Source: Plectosphaerella cucumerina (taxonomy: Eukaryota; Ascomycota; Sordariomycetes; Glomerellales; Plectosphaerellaceae). Taken from it: 64,000 nucleotides of DNA. Below are positions 1 through 11,010 of this stretch, piece after piece. The stretch lies in NCBI GenBank assembly GCA_020746995.1, contig JAGPXD010000003.1:2852001-2916000 (forward strand). The letters are read 5' to 3'. The notes beneath the pieces were generated by a model that ran no database searches, was not told where the DNA came from, and saw only the letters and a list, made by a program, of their open reading frames with translations. The first letter of the stretch is position 1; every line of letters starts with the position of its first letter. The translations under genes and the position numbers were made by a program.

Positions 1-2184
1 ACATCACCAGATGCCCGGTTCCAGCACGGGGTTCGAGGCTGAGCTGGAACAATCAGCGTGTGTACTCTTCAAATCTATCAGTGACTATGATGTGCCTGGT
101 TGCCAAAGATTGTCCGACCCGACCGGCGCACGTTGCGCACTACGATCAAGCTTAATTCAGCGGGCACACGGCCGGGACCACTGGCAGCCCGGTGACCAGT
201 CAACCAGTCAGTGCCAGTGGATGGATGTCATCCACTTGCATCGGACCAAGCCTAAATCGACAGCCAAATGCCCCCCTGTCCGCCCTGTCACTCTGCCATG
301 CTCCCTGTCGCCCGTCAATCCTCCCGCTCCGTACCGGTGGCCCGACAGACTCAAGTGCCGGTCCAAATCTCCTGCTCCGGGGTCGCCGTCGTTGTCGTTG
401 GCAATGGATATTCGAAGATCAGAACAGCATCGGCATCCATCAACATCATGTCAGCCAGTTGAGTCGACGGTCGGATGTTCGGTTTCGGGCTCTTCGGCGG
501 CCCGCTCTCCTGCCCGCAGTAGCAGAAACCCTAAAACGCAGACTCGGTCGGATAGTTCATCATGATGTCTTCCAGCGATCCCGGAGCACCGAGAACGTTG
601 CCCCGACCACCCACGACATCCCACCCCGCCTCCGATCAACTATCACCAAGAACATCTCATCCCCAGCTCGAACACCCGGGCTGTGCAAAATGGCTTATGT
701 GATCCAGCCTCTTCCCGCGGCCTCTAGCAGAAATCCAGCCAAGACCCCGCAACGCATGCCGCGGGAGCTGACGCGTCTCGGCGAGACATCCATCAGCGAC
801 GACCAACGTCAGAGAGCAGAGACAGGCCTCGGGGAAACTACTCGACGCACATCTGCTGCCACGGTCTCCTGCATCTTCAATCTATCCGGCGGCCTCCAAC
901 GCCCACCACTTGTCAGAAGGACCGATATCATGGCCTGTATTGTACGCGTTCAGTGACGTGGAGAGCCAGGGACCAGACAGCGTGATATCTTCAAGCCGGG
1001 GTTCTTTACGCCGGGTTTTGACTTCCGATCAAGGCTGATTTGAAATCAGTGCTGGGTGAGGCCCTGAAAACCACGGCACTGCCCGAGCACGAGTCATGAA
1101 GCCAGCACGCCGCGATGCTGCTTGTGGAAAGCCCTCGTATGAAGAGAGGCTGGCCAGATGGATGCATCTTTCAGAGGAGAGGAAATGGCGATGTTTTCCC
1201 TCTGCAAACTACATCATACTCGGCGAATTCAGCTTTTGATGCCAGTATCTGATGCTGCAACCATGGCCGATAACCCATCATGATGCGGCTTCAGTGGGCA
1301 GCTTCACAACTGTTGAAGTCGCTATGGCTTGCTTGGGTACCAAGGTATGTGCTTTGTCCATCCATCAAGAAACCCATACTAACATATCCCTCATGATCAA
1401 CAGAATCTGTGGCAATCCCATCAACATCATCCGCAGCCTGGCAGGCTGAAACACCACAACCCTGATCCATGCCCGATCACCACCACATCGCCACTGGCGA
1501 CAGCTGCCATAGCCGCCCGCAAGATGCCCAGCACAGACCTCACAGTTCATTCAATCTAATCAGATGACCGACACCGAGAACTTGCCTGCGGCCGTCGCTC
1601 GCTCCCTCAGCCGAAAGGCGCCCGCCGCCCAACGCCCGCCGCCGTCGATTTTCGATCCGCGATCCTGGGTCACAACCCCCACAGCCGAGCCTCCTTTCTT
1701 CAGACGTCACTTCATCAACGACATCTTGCAATCGCCCATCGCCGAATACCACACCGACGGTGGGCGCGACTCGCCTTGACCCCGTTATCGCCCAGGGTGC
1801 CCGTCGGTGCTACGATGGAAGCGGCTGGCGGCGCCGAAGGGCGGCAACGTGCGCTGGCTCGTTTTGGGCTTCCGCGCCGGCCGTTTACCCACCAAATCAC
1901 CCTTTTAGGCTGGCGGGAGCGGTGCATCGACCGGGAATACGAGTCTGATGTAGATTGAAGGGGACGGGTTCTGACCCTCCGATAGGGGTCGTGGGAGAGC
2001 CTGGACTGCGGTCCACGACGGCCTCATCTCGCGCCTTCGCCAAGGGCCGGGAGAATAGCCGGCATGGATCTGCCGGGAGTTCTTTAAAGGCCCGGCAGTC
2101 GGTCCCCCGGTCATGGTCTGGCCAACAACTTCAATCACGCTCTTTCAGACACACAACCTACACTCGTTTCTTCACCACATCACA
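1..2184. other. Gene-less stretch upstream of the xylanase gene
   Basis: No convincing gene is visible. The open frames here are short or low in complexity, overlap each other on both strands and carry no recognisable domain. A 71-codon frame at 1564-1779 (+) starts with a clean ATG but has nothing to support it. The last 100 bases hold a TTTAAA at about 2083-2088, which could serve as a TATA-like element for the xylanase. Confidence 0.5.
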
Positions 2185-2877
2185 ATGGTCGCCTTCACTT
2201 CTCTCCTCGCCGCCTTTTCGGCCGTCGCCACCGTCCTGGCCGGCCCCATCGCCGCCTCCGTTCCCGGCGCCGTCGTCGACGCCGCTGCTCCCGAGACGGC
2301 CCTCGCCAAGCGCACCGCCAGCTCGACCGGCACTTCGGGCGGCTTCTACTACTCCTTCTGGACCGATACCCCCAGCACCGTTACTTACACCAACGGCAAC
2401 GCGGGCCAGTTCAGCGTCAAGTGGAACGGCAACGGTAACCACGTCGGCGGCAAGGGCTGGCGCACCGGCAGCTCCAGGACCATCAAGTTCTCGGGCACCT
2501 ACTCCCCCAAGGGCAACAGCTACCTTGCCATCTACGGCTGGACCAAGAACCCTCTCATCGAGTACTACATTGTCGAGAGCTTCGGCACCTACAACCCCTC
2601 CACCGGCGCCACCAAGAAGGGAGAGGTCACGGTCGACGGCTCTGTCTATGACATCTACGTCAGCACCCGCACCAACGCCCCCAGCATCGAGGGCACACGC
2701 ACCTTCCAGCAGTACTGGTCTGTCCGCCGCTCCAAGCGTGCCAGCGGCTCTGTCACCACTGCCACGCACTTTGCCGCCTGGAAGAAGGCTGGCCTGAACC
2801 TGGGTGCCCATGATTACCAGATCCTCGCTGTTGAGGGCTACTACTCGTCTGGCTCGGCGACTATGACCGTGTCTTAA
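2185..2877 (+). CDS. Secreted endo-1,4-beta-xylanase, GH11
   Basis: This enzyme hydrolyses internal beta-1,4-xylosyl bonds of xylan outside the cell by a retaining mechanism. The single-exon 230-aa protein has a signal peptide (about 1-19) and a pro-segment ending in the dibasic Kex2-type site KR42-43. The GH11 jelly-roll fills residues 52-230. The nucleophile is Glu126 in NPLIEYYIVE and the acid/base is Glu217 in AVEGYYSSG. The GH11 thumb (PSIEGT) is present. The start at 2185 is preferred over an in-frame ATG at 2113 because only the inner Met begins with a proper signal peptide. There is no CBM1, and length is normal for a small GH11 enzyme. It fits with the feruloyl esterase and GH3 glucosidase in the window as a hemicellulose-degrading secretome, though the genes are not clustered. 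Confidence 0.97.
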   Translation: MVAFTSLLAAFSAVATVLAGPIAASVPGAVVDAAAPETALAKRTASSTGTSGGFYYSFWTDTPSTVTYTNGNAGQFSVKWNGNGNHVGGKGWRTGSSRTIKFSGTYSPKGNSYLAIYGWTKNPLIEYYIVESFGTYNPSTGATKKGEVTVDGSVYDIYVSTRTNAPSIEGTRTFQQYWSVRRSKRASGSVTTATHFAAWKKAGLNLGAHDYQILAVEGYYSSGSATMTVS

Positions 2878-3335
2878 GGGAAGGGAGTGCAGCTGTCATG
2901 TCAAGTGCCGAAATCTTCGGTCTATATCCCGTCTTCTTGTGTACATACATACTACTTGCCCCGAACATATCAATCTGACACGGCGGCGGGAGGCACTTCT
3001 CCGCCGCTGCTTTGCGAAGAAAGTTCGACCATCAACGGCCCGGCAGAGCTGGGTCTTGGCATGGCGTGATGTTGAGTCACAGGCCATGTCAATCACGGGG
3101 CTCCCGTTCATGCCCAGCCGGCCTGGGCGAGGGGTGATCGCCGCCGGGGGGGAGAGCACGAAAATAGGGACGACAGGCGTGGGAGTCCTGGGAAAGGTGT
3201 GTGCATGTGGTTTTGCTGATCAATCTGCCCTGGGGTATCCAAACGCCGCGCTAAATCATGCCTGACCGAACCCCGCGCGTGTAATTACATCCATGCCTTG
3301 CCTTGATGATGGCATTGCGCATCTGACATCCCGTG
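2878..3335. other. Intergenic region between convergent genes
   Basis: This is the 3' flank shared by the converging xylanase and dehydrogenase genes. Only short overlapping frames occur; no gene or repeat was seen. Confidence 0.5.
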
Positions 3336-4459
3336 CTATTCAAGGTACGGCTTCAAGATCTCCGTCGTCTTAGCCCAAACCGCCGCCTGGGAGTTAGTCC
3401 GGAGCTTGTCAAGCGATTTCGCCTTATACGAAACCTCGCACTTATCGTCGAGCAGGAAAAGGCCATGGCCCTGGGATCCTGTCGTGTTGACGGCCTGGAC
3501 CCCATCAATCTTGGGCCCATCGCCACCAAAGGTGCCACTCGTCACCTGGTACAGGTGCTTCTCCGCAGAATCCTCATGACTGATGCCCATGAAGAAGAAG
3601 AGGGGCTTCAGGAACTCGGTCCAGGGAAAGAAGGAGAAGGTAGACGGCTTCCAGTAGCGCGCCATGTTGCCCGTGTTAACAGCGCCGGGCCAGCTGTGCA
3701 TGAAGGTCACGCTCGCATTCTCAGGGTCAGCAGCGAGGTGATCCAGGCCGACGGTGTTGAGGGTGCCGATGCGGGCCTGCGAGGCAAAGCCGCCAAAGGC
3801 GCCTGGCTTGTCGAGGTTGATGTCGTCGTTGTCGATGGAGCCGGAGAGGAAGCACCCCGCCAGCACGCTGATGACGCGGGGGCTGGACGAGGCGCGAAGC
3901 AGAGGCAGCAGGAGCAGGGTGAAGAGGATGCGGCCGTAGTACTGCAGGGCATGTGTCGTTTCAAGGCCCTCGGGCGTGTCTGACGTGAACGTGTTAGCCC
4001 TGCCACGGGGGTGTTGCGACTGCAAGGGTGTGCTATGGGAAGGGGAAGGGGAAGGGGGGGCACGGATCCCCCCTGCTCAGCTTTGGCTGGCGTACCGTTG
4101 CGAGTGCCTCCGAGAGGGGCGTATCCAGCGGACAGGAAGAGGAGGTCGAGGGAGGACTCGGCGGCCTCGATGTCTCGGCATATTCGTTTCACCTCGGAAA
4201 GGAGCGCGACCTCGCCTTCGATCCAGATGAGGTCGGCAAGCGGATTGGCCGCGCGCAGGTCGTCGAGGAAGGGTTCCATGGCCGGGCGCGTGGACTTCCG
4301 GCCGACGACATAGATTTTGACGGGGAAACCTGTGCTGGCGAGACGTCTGATGGTTGCTTTCCCAATGCCGGAGGTGCCCCCAACGAAGACGGACACGCGG
4401 GGCACGGTGGAGGCCGTGAGCCTCGCGTTGGCGGCTTTGATGTCACTGATGCCGACCAT
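3336..4459 (-). CDS. Short-chain dehydrogenase/reductase
   Basis: A predicted NAD(P)-dependent oxidoreductase of unknown substrate, 335 aa, in two exons (4459-4096 and 3979-3336) split by a 116-bp GT-AG intron whose removal joins the frames as N-D-T-P-E-G. The dinucleotide-binding fold is clear: the glycine motif GGTSGIGKAT lies at residues 27-36, followed by a VGR segment after beta-2 and LLFLSAGYAPLGG in the NAG position. The canonical YxxxK active site is not obvious. In its place is ALQYYGRILFTLLLLPLL, as in a branch of fungal SDR-like proteins often found beside secondary-metabolism genes. Its activity is therefore uncertain. The gene converges on the xylanase and has no co-directional partner nearby. 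Confidence 0.85.
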
Positions 4460-7400
4460 GGTGGTGATGCTTGGGGAGGATGGGGATGCTGGGTTTCCCG
4501 GGCAGGCGTGAGCCCGCCAGCTTTAAGGACGAGTCTCCCTGGTTGCCTACATGCGAGTGATGACGACAATGACTTCTGGCTGCACATTTTCGTCAGCTCG
4601 AAGCGGCAGAAACGGCACATGCAGGTGAGATTTATTTGCAGCGTCAGCTGTAATTGGGACTTTGGTGTCGCACGGAGGACTCACCGAGCGCTAACGATGC
4701 TCTGATTGGTGAGCTTCACCGAACGACCAGCGGAGTGTGGGCGTAACCCCGCGACCAGCGGACCGTGACCCCGACCTCAGGTACCCGACCCCAAGGCAGG
4801 CACGACAGGCACGACAGGCACCCGCTGAAGTCGCGTTCACGGGTCGTTGGCAGTTGCCCACCGAGGTCCATAGGCGGCGGAGGGATGGCTTCTGTAACTG
4901 CCCGCCATGAATCCGCTCCACTGCATTGGCCTTGGCAGGCACAATCTGTCAGGGTAGACGCGACCAACATGACCTGACTTTGAAGTCTGCAGCAATGCGA
5001 CCGCTCGACTCATTCGTCGACCTCAGGCTCGCCGACGTCGTATCCTGGCCTCAAACCCACCAAAGCTCCTCCGTTGCGGGCGCTTCTTCGTCCCAGCCAG
5101 CTCCTTCCAGGTTTTCCCCATCCAAGCGTACGTCGGACAGACTCCCGACACGATGGGCTCGACGCTCGCCAAATCGACGATTCGGCGCCCGCACGTCGCC
5201 TGCCGCCCGCTTGTCGGCCTCTTCCCTTCGTCGTCGAGATGAACCCCGAAGCTCAGAGCAAAATGGTCCCAACGTGAGATATAGGGCTGTGAAGAAAATA
5301 CACAGCAAACGCTGCAGTCTGGCTGACCACTCAATTCATACCTAGCAAACCATCGACTCGTTCGCCGCCCGTCATGGCAGATAAATCGCAACCACTCAAG
5401 GGAGAGATTACCCACGGGATTGGTTGCTGAGGTCGTGCTGCCCAGGCCAGCCCGACTCGGACAATTTGTCGTCGACTCACGTTCTCTCTCACTCGCTCCC
5501 TGCACCCTGGCCGCCCCCCCCCCCCCCCCCCCCCCCCCAACGTTCATCGTTGGGTTTCTCCGACAAACGATTGGCGCAACGGTGCTTTTCCCCCCGACCA
5601 GAGAAAGGTTTCATCGGCTCGACTTTCACCTATGAGATTCCAGCCTTGCGCCGTCGCTGGTCGCATCGGCCAGTCCTGCCGTCGTCTTCGGCCCCTGTCA
5701 TCGTACGACTACGCAGGGACCGAGCTGGCCCCTCTTGTTTCATCCCGTCTCTTCGCCCAGCTCGCTTGCTTCCGGCCTAGCCCTGCTCCTCCTTATCACG
5801 CTCTCCCTGTGGCCCCCTCACTGGTCTGGCCCCCAGGCGGTAGCCCCCTGATCCCCTGATCCCAACTCTGCTGCTGCGCCCGTAACCCCAGATGCCGAGA
5901 ACTTGGGTCAGTCGCCAAGCCCAGTGTCAGGACGCCAGCGCGCTGTCAACACGTGCGACTCAGCGCCTTTGGCCCCCGAGCCCGCTGTCCGCCCGCCACG
6001 GCCCCGGGGGCCAAGCCTGGCCAAGTTCTTGTCGTCTGGCTGTCTTCTTGAGCCGCATCTCTTGGTACTGTCCAGGGGGCCAAGCATCCAACTTCGACAT
6101 GGCATTTGGCAGCCCAACGACCAGCGGTTCATCATCTGTCTGTCAATGCCGCCTTCACAACACCAAAGAAACCGTTTTGACGCCTTGGGCTCTCGTCGGC
6201 CCTGCGGCTGGACCTCACGAGGTCTCATGTTGGTCCTGCCCCTCGTCGGCCTTCCGCCTGGTGTTCCAGCTTGTCGGAGCTTGGGGCCTGCTGAGGACTG
6301 GGCCCCTTCGTTGCTGGGCTAAGGTGGGCTCGACTGGAAAGAGCCAAAACCTCGGACGGCGGGCTCCCCACCCCCCCTGGACAGACAAACGGGCACTACC
6401 GGTTAAGCATAGTGCTGTCCGCTGTCTGTTCTGTCTGCCCGCCACCTTAATCCCCAGAGATGGAGCGCCCTGTACCACGCGCGCAGCGCCCGCGTGCCAT
6501 CCCACATTCGGCCGCCAGAGGGCTGTAAGGCATCCCCCCTGCTCGCCTCCACCCCTTCTTCGCGACTCGCAAGAAATCAGTTTCACCCGTCCTCATCCAT
6601 CTTCTCGCGGGACCTCCCATGTCGTCCGCCTCTTACCGCCTGTCGATACATCACATCACCCAAGCACCCTTGGCCCCTGAGGCTCGCGCACGCCGCCCGG
6701 ACCCCTGGCCCTTCGCGCCGCCTGCTGACCCCATCGAACAAGCCCGCACAATATATCCCAACCGCCGAACACAGAGTCCGTGGCTCGTCTCACTTTGTCA
6801 CCACTTAGACCCTCAGTGCAAAGTCTTGGCAAGGTCTCGAAAGCTCCGACGATGCATCCTGATGCCAGCAGAAGCCCAGCCAGCTTCTGGCCCAACCCCA
6901 CTGCCGCTGGCACTCCGTAAGACCCTGGCCTGGCCGGTGCACCCCGACCTACCTCACACACGGATCACGCCCCCACCATAACACACACCCCTGCCATCAC
7001 ATTGCTGTCGCCGCCGGACGTCTTCCCGCCCTTGCCTGGGGGCCCTTTGGGAAAGATGCACCATGATCTACCGTGTGGCTTGCCATCGTTCAAGTTTCCG
7101 ATGCTATTGTTAGACCTCCCAGGCTGATCATGTTTGCAATGTCGGTGATACACGTTCACGCTCCCGACTTGGCAGCTGCACATCCGTCCCTGAGAAACAC
7201 CATAAAGGCATCGTCCATCCCCCTTCTCTTGGCCTTCCCTTCCTCTTATCATCGCACACTTCACTTCTACTTCGCCTTCACAGTCTCTTCTTCAACCCGT
7301 CTCCGGTAGATCACCTTTCTTTCCTTACCTCTCTTTCTTCGGATCATCCTCTTGATCCTCCAGGGCCGGCCTCTGCTTCTCAGCATCCATACATATCCGT

Positions 7401-7509
7401 CTCTCTTCGCTTCACTTACACCGGAAACATCCACTCCTTGACAACCGGCTTCTTCTTCGCCCTCGTCCTCTCAGGCAACTACCAGTAGAAACATCTTCCG
7501 ACATCAACA
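4460..7509. other. 3-kb gene-less stretch with poly-C tract
   Basis: No supported gene. Frames of 60-262 codons are proline-, serine- and arginine-rich shadows without domains. Visible structure: three copies of a 9-bp GACAGGCAC-like unit around 4797-4824, a 25-base C homopolymer at 5514-5538, and a pyrimidine-rich leader (about 7230-7500) running into the carbonic anhydrase start, as is common for highly expressed fungal genes. The stretch may hold an undetected non-coding RNA or a long 5' leader, but nothing proves this. Confidence 0.45.
5514..5538 (+). repeat. Poly-C homopolymer, 25 bases
   Basis: An uninterrupted run of 25 C in a gene-less stretch. It could be a real G-tract on the minus strand or an assembly-length artefact, since homopolymers of this size are poorly sized by sequencing. 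Confidence 0.95.
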
Positions 7510-8558
7510 ATGGCTTCCTTCCGTCTCTCTCTCGCCCTCGTCGGCCTTTACACCGCACAGGCGCTGGCCTCCTGTGCCCATGGAACCCAGCTTCTCCGCC
7601 GCGCCGAGGCCGGCGAGAAGGCCACCTTTGGCTACACTGGCAACATTGTGAGTACACATATATCCCGTCTCGACAAGACCACTTGCTGACCATGCTTCCA
7701 TCTCAGGGCCCTCTGAACTGGGCCAACCTTGCCCCTGCCAACGCCCTCTGCTCCACTGGCACCAACCAGTCGCCCATCGACATGGTCAACGGCGTCTTCA
7801 ACGTCATCCCCGGATCGACCATCAACCTTAATATCCCCAACATGAGCAACGGCACCGCCTTTGAGAACCTCGGCACCACCGTCGAGGTCATCGCCGAGCA
7901 GGGTGGCTCCATGTCTGTCGGCGGCGTCGACTACACTCTTCGCCAGTTCCACTTCCACCTCCCCAGCGAGCACCTCGACGCCGGCACCAGCATGGCCATG
8001 GAGATGCACATGGTCTTCGAGTCGGCCGACAGTAAGATCGCCGTCATCGGCACCTACATCGGCATCGACGAGGCTTCCGGCGCCACCCCCGCGCCCCCCG
8101 TCGCCTCCGCGGCTCCCGCCACTCCGGCCGAGAAGCGCGCCGCTCCCCGCTTCCAGAGGCGCAAGTCGGTCCAGGAGGAGAAGTACAGGCGCGCCGCCGC
8201 CATCATGGGCTCGACCCCTATCGAGGCCAATGTCGCCGCCTCGCCCCTTCTTGAGACTGTCCTGACCCAGGTCTCCTCCATCTCCACCGCCGGCTCCTCC
8301 ATCCGCACCGCTCCCCTGGATATGTCCGAGGTCGTCTCTCTCCTCTCCGCCGGCAGCTTCCAGAGCTACATGGGATCTCTCACCACTCCCCCCTGCAGCG
8401 AGGGCGTCCAGTGGCTCGTTTCCACCCAGAAGCTCAGCGTCAAGGCCTCGACCTTTGTCGGTGTCCGCGACGTCGTCGGCTTCAACTCGCGCTTCCCCCA
8501 GAACGCCCCCGGCGAGCCCAACGTCCTGCAGTTCGCCAACGCCGGTGCTCAGGCTTAG
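7510..8558 (+). CDS. Secreted alpha-carbonic anhydrase
   Basis: Catalyses reversible hydration of CO2 to bicarbonate, here probably in the secretory path or cell wall. Two exons (7510-7647 and 7707-8558) flank a 59-bp intron; the protein is 329 aa. A signal peptide spans about 1-20. The alpha-CA signature runs GYTGNIGPLNWANL, then QSPIDM, then zinc ligands H128 and H130 in QFHFHLPSEH and H147 in MEMHMVF. The C-terminal MGSLTTPPCSEGVQW is the usual Thr-containing substrate loop. Between about residues 166 and 226 sits an extra Ala/Pro- and Arg-rich segment with dibasic sites at 189-190, 197-198 and 207-208, longer than the family norm. A pyrimidine-rich leader precedes the start. The fungal alpha class is distinct from the more usual beta-type enzymes. 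Confidence 0.95.
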
Positions 8559-9909
8559 AGTGCCCGGGACCGAGACGGCAGCTGATGAACGGCTGCGGAC
8601 GATGATGACATGTACCTAGAGTCTAATGGTGTGTGCTCGCCGTAGATGCAATGCTCGGGAGCGGGGTGATATCATTTTCTTTTCTTTACTTTTTTATTTT
8701 CCTTCTCAGGCGAGACATTTAGATTTCATGTCAATCAAAGTTGCCGTTCAGGCTAAATCATTGGGTTCCTATCTCTACGTGGTTTGTGATGCATGTATTG
8801 GCGGTGAACGGTGATGTGCTACTTGCCTGCCACTAGACTTGAGACGCTCTAAGCTTGTTTCTGATAGCACGTGGCTCTTGAAACGGAGCGTCTTTACAAA
8901 CCTGCCCAGTTACCGGCTGGTATCATCATAAATGCAATGTGTTTGTTTGTTCACAGAGCTGACGTTGCCATTGCGTTCCCTTCTCATTCGTATCTTTTTG
9001 AATACACACTACCTGGTAGCCTAACACCAGCATCACCCAACTTGACACAGCCAGCATTGACAGATGCATCCAAGTCTGGCAGCATGTCATCCCAGGTACA
9101 ACAGCCGACGCTGTCAGCGCTAGACAACCTTGGCTCACAACCAAGTCACCGCCAATTTGACATGGTATTTGCATTTCCGCATGCACCGAACTCTCACCCA
9201 TTGATGCCCAGCTTCACTTGGCAGAATGCCGTATCCGCAGAAACGATCATCCCAAAACACCCATCACCATCAAGGGGACCCTTGGGATTTTCCGCGCAGG
9301 GACCAACAGGCGCCCCAACGACAGACAGCTGCATTATCAGTGGACGAACTCTGTTCAATGGCCCAGTTTCAGCCGATTCGTGCCGCGGGGAGTTTGGCTA
9401 TTGGCTGACTGGCGACAGACTGCCGCCGAGTCAGAAGATTTGGCATGAAGGTTCAGATGTCGAGGATAGGTCTAGTGCCGAACTCGCGCCTGTTTGGGGT
9501 CTTCATCGACCTGCGTCTGCGCCTCTGCTTGGCCTTGGCGCGCGGGGTCACGCCTTCACGGCAGTTGATGTGAGGTCGTCAGCGGGCGCGTCTGTCGTCG
9601 AATGATGGCGACTCAGACTTGGAGCGTGGTGCGTCTATGAAGTGTCTGGAGATGACAGCTGCTACTCTTTGTAAGAGAAGTGAGATGGGATGAGGCTGGT
9701 GGTGAGCGAGAGCGAGGGGGGATTTTCTGCCGATCAGACGGTCTGCGGTGTGCATCTGGGAGTGACGCCTGTCGTGACATCTGTGGACTCGGAGTTGATC
9801 CCGACCGGCCAGCCGGCGGTTGCCGACCGTTGAAGTGCCGGCCGGGGCCCTCCACAGGCGTGACTAAAAAGATGGGAACCTTCACGGACAGGGCAAAAAA
9901 AAAGACAAG
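8559..9909. other. Gene-less stretch
   Basis: Between the carbonic anhydrase and the tRNA. A 244-codon frame (8871-9605) has no domain and no supporting splice or start context. A T-rich patch at 8675-8700 may belong to the carbonic anhydrase 3' end. Nothing else was seen. Confidence 0.45.
9895..9903 (-). terminator. Pol III terminator of tRNA-Arg
   Basis: A run of nine A on the plus strand, read as T9 on the tRNA strand, starts seven bases past the tRNA 3' end. This is a standard RNA polymerase III stop. Confidence 0.85.
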
Positions 9910-9993
9910 TGACCACGGCAGGGCTCGAACCTGCAACCTCCTGATGTAACCACTGATCGTAGTCAGATACTCTGCCAATTGAGCCACGCGGCC
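9910..9993 (-). tRNA. tRNA-Arg (ACG) with 11-nt intron
   Basis: Read on the minus strand from 9993, the acceptor GGCCGCG pairs with CGTGGTC (two G-U pairs). The D arm is GCTC/GAGT, and the T arm is GCAGG/CCTGC around loop TTCGAGC. The anticodon stem TCTGA pairs with TCAGG only if an 11-nt insertion, TCAGTGGTTAC, is removed just after position 37, the standard tRNA intron site. The loop then reads CT-ACG-A-A, giving anticodon ACG (arginine, CGN codons after A-to-I editing). The mature length is 73 nt plus CCA. Internal A and B boxes are intact, and a run of T downstream (9895-9903 on the plus strand as A) serves as the RNA polymerase III terminator. Confidence 0.93.
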
Positions 9994-10913
9994 GCTCTGA
10001 TCGATGAAGATTTGGGTGGGCTTGCTGGGCTCAAGTCGACTGGCTGTCCGCACCACAAGACAAATAGCGGCCAATGTTAGTGCTTTTTCGTGAGGGGGAT
10101 CACTCCAGATGAGCGAAAATGGAGTCAAAGATAAGATCAAGAGATTTTGATCTCATTTCGACGGCCTGGCCGAGTGGTATCGTGAGATGGGATGTGGCTG
10201 CGACATTCACCGCAGGTCGTCGCATTTGCCTCCTGCACCTTTTTGTCCCCCTCCCAGTCGAGGCGATGAGGCTATCTGCTCCCGGCATAGGACCCCCACG
10301 GCCAAGAAAACCTTCTCATACTAGGTAAGGACCATGGTGACGGGGATCTAGAATGGCCTGGCCGCAAAGAGACACCAACGACAGCCGCCGTGCGCCTGGA
10401 GCCCGCCAAGATGGAACCCCATGTCCATGTCTTACGCGGAATTCCGTGACGCAAAGTCAGCTGCAAGAAGCTATGGCAGTGGGAACATCATCTGGGAGTG
10501 TGCGTCCGGAACGCTGTCCGAAGCGCATGTGATGGGGGTCTGGGCCACGATGCTCTTTGGAAAGCGCGCCAAGCGGGAGAGCAACCACGCCAAGATCTGC
10601 CGTCGCGCGGACAAGCGCATGGGCTTTAATTCAATGGCCCAGGGGTCCTGGTCGCGCGAGCCGTTTGTAATTGGCACGAGCCCCCGTGGTGGCTGCAGCA
10701 AGACGACATGGTCCGGCATGAGGAAACTTGCTCAAATCGACGCAAGAATGCTCTCGACCCGACCAACATGGACCTAGCTTGCGGGTTAGCGAGACCCTGA
10801 GTTCTCGGTCCACGGTGGCTGGTCATCTTTTGCAATTTGCTCGTGGTATCATTGGCGGATGCGACAGAAGACGAAGGGACGCTCGAGGGAGATCTGCCGG
10901 GGATATAAAAGGC
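9994..10913. other. Gene-less stretch with a tRNA-like fragment
   Basis: Only unsupported small frames. At 10160-10221 a 62-nt piece has a good Pol III A box (TGGCCGAGTGG), 7-bp matching ends (GACGGCC/GGTCGTC) and a 5-bp hairpin, but no anticodon arm or B box. It may be a decayed tRNA. Confidence 0.4.
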
Positions 10914-10920
10914 AGATGGA
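10914..10920 (+). promoter_or_regulatory. TATA box of the ferric reductase gene
   Basis: TATAAAA lies 97 bp upstream of the ferric reductase ATG at 11011, a normal spacing for a fungal core promoter with a short leader. Confidence 0.6.
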
Positions 10921-11010
10921 CCCAGCGGTGTATGGAGTGTCATACCGCAGTGCTGGACGATCTGGAACACTTCTTGTCCTGACATCACCATACGACTGGA
11001 GTCCTGAATC

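Noticed and set aside
192..956. 254-codon open frame near the left edge
   Set aside because: No recognisable domain, poor composition and no start or splice context.
1564..1779. Possible 71-aa small protein
   Set aside because: Clean ATG but no homology clue, no splice evidence and overlapping frames; not enough to call.
2158..2811. 217-codon minus-strand frame opposite the xylanase
   Set aside because: Mirror of a GC3-rich coding sequence; Gly/Ala/Val-rich shadow of the real GH11 gene.
5892..6680. 262-codon open frame
   Set aside because: Low-complexity Pro/Arg/Ser composition, no domain, overlaps other frames on both strands; looks like chance in GC-rich DNA.
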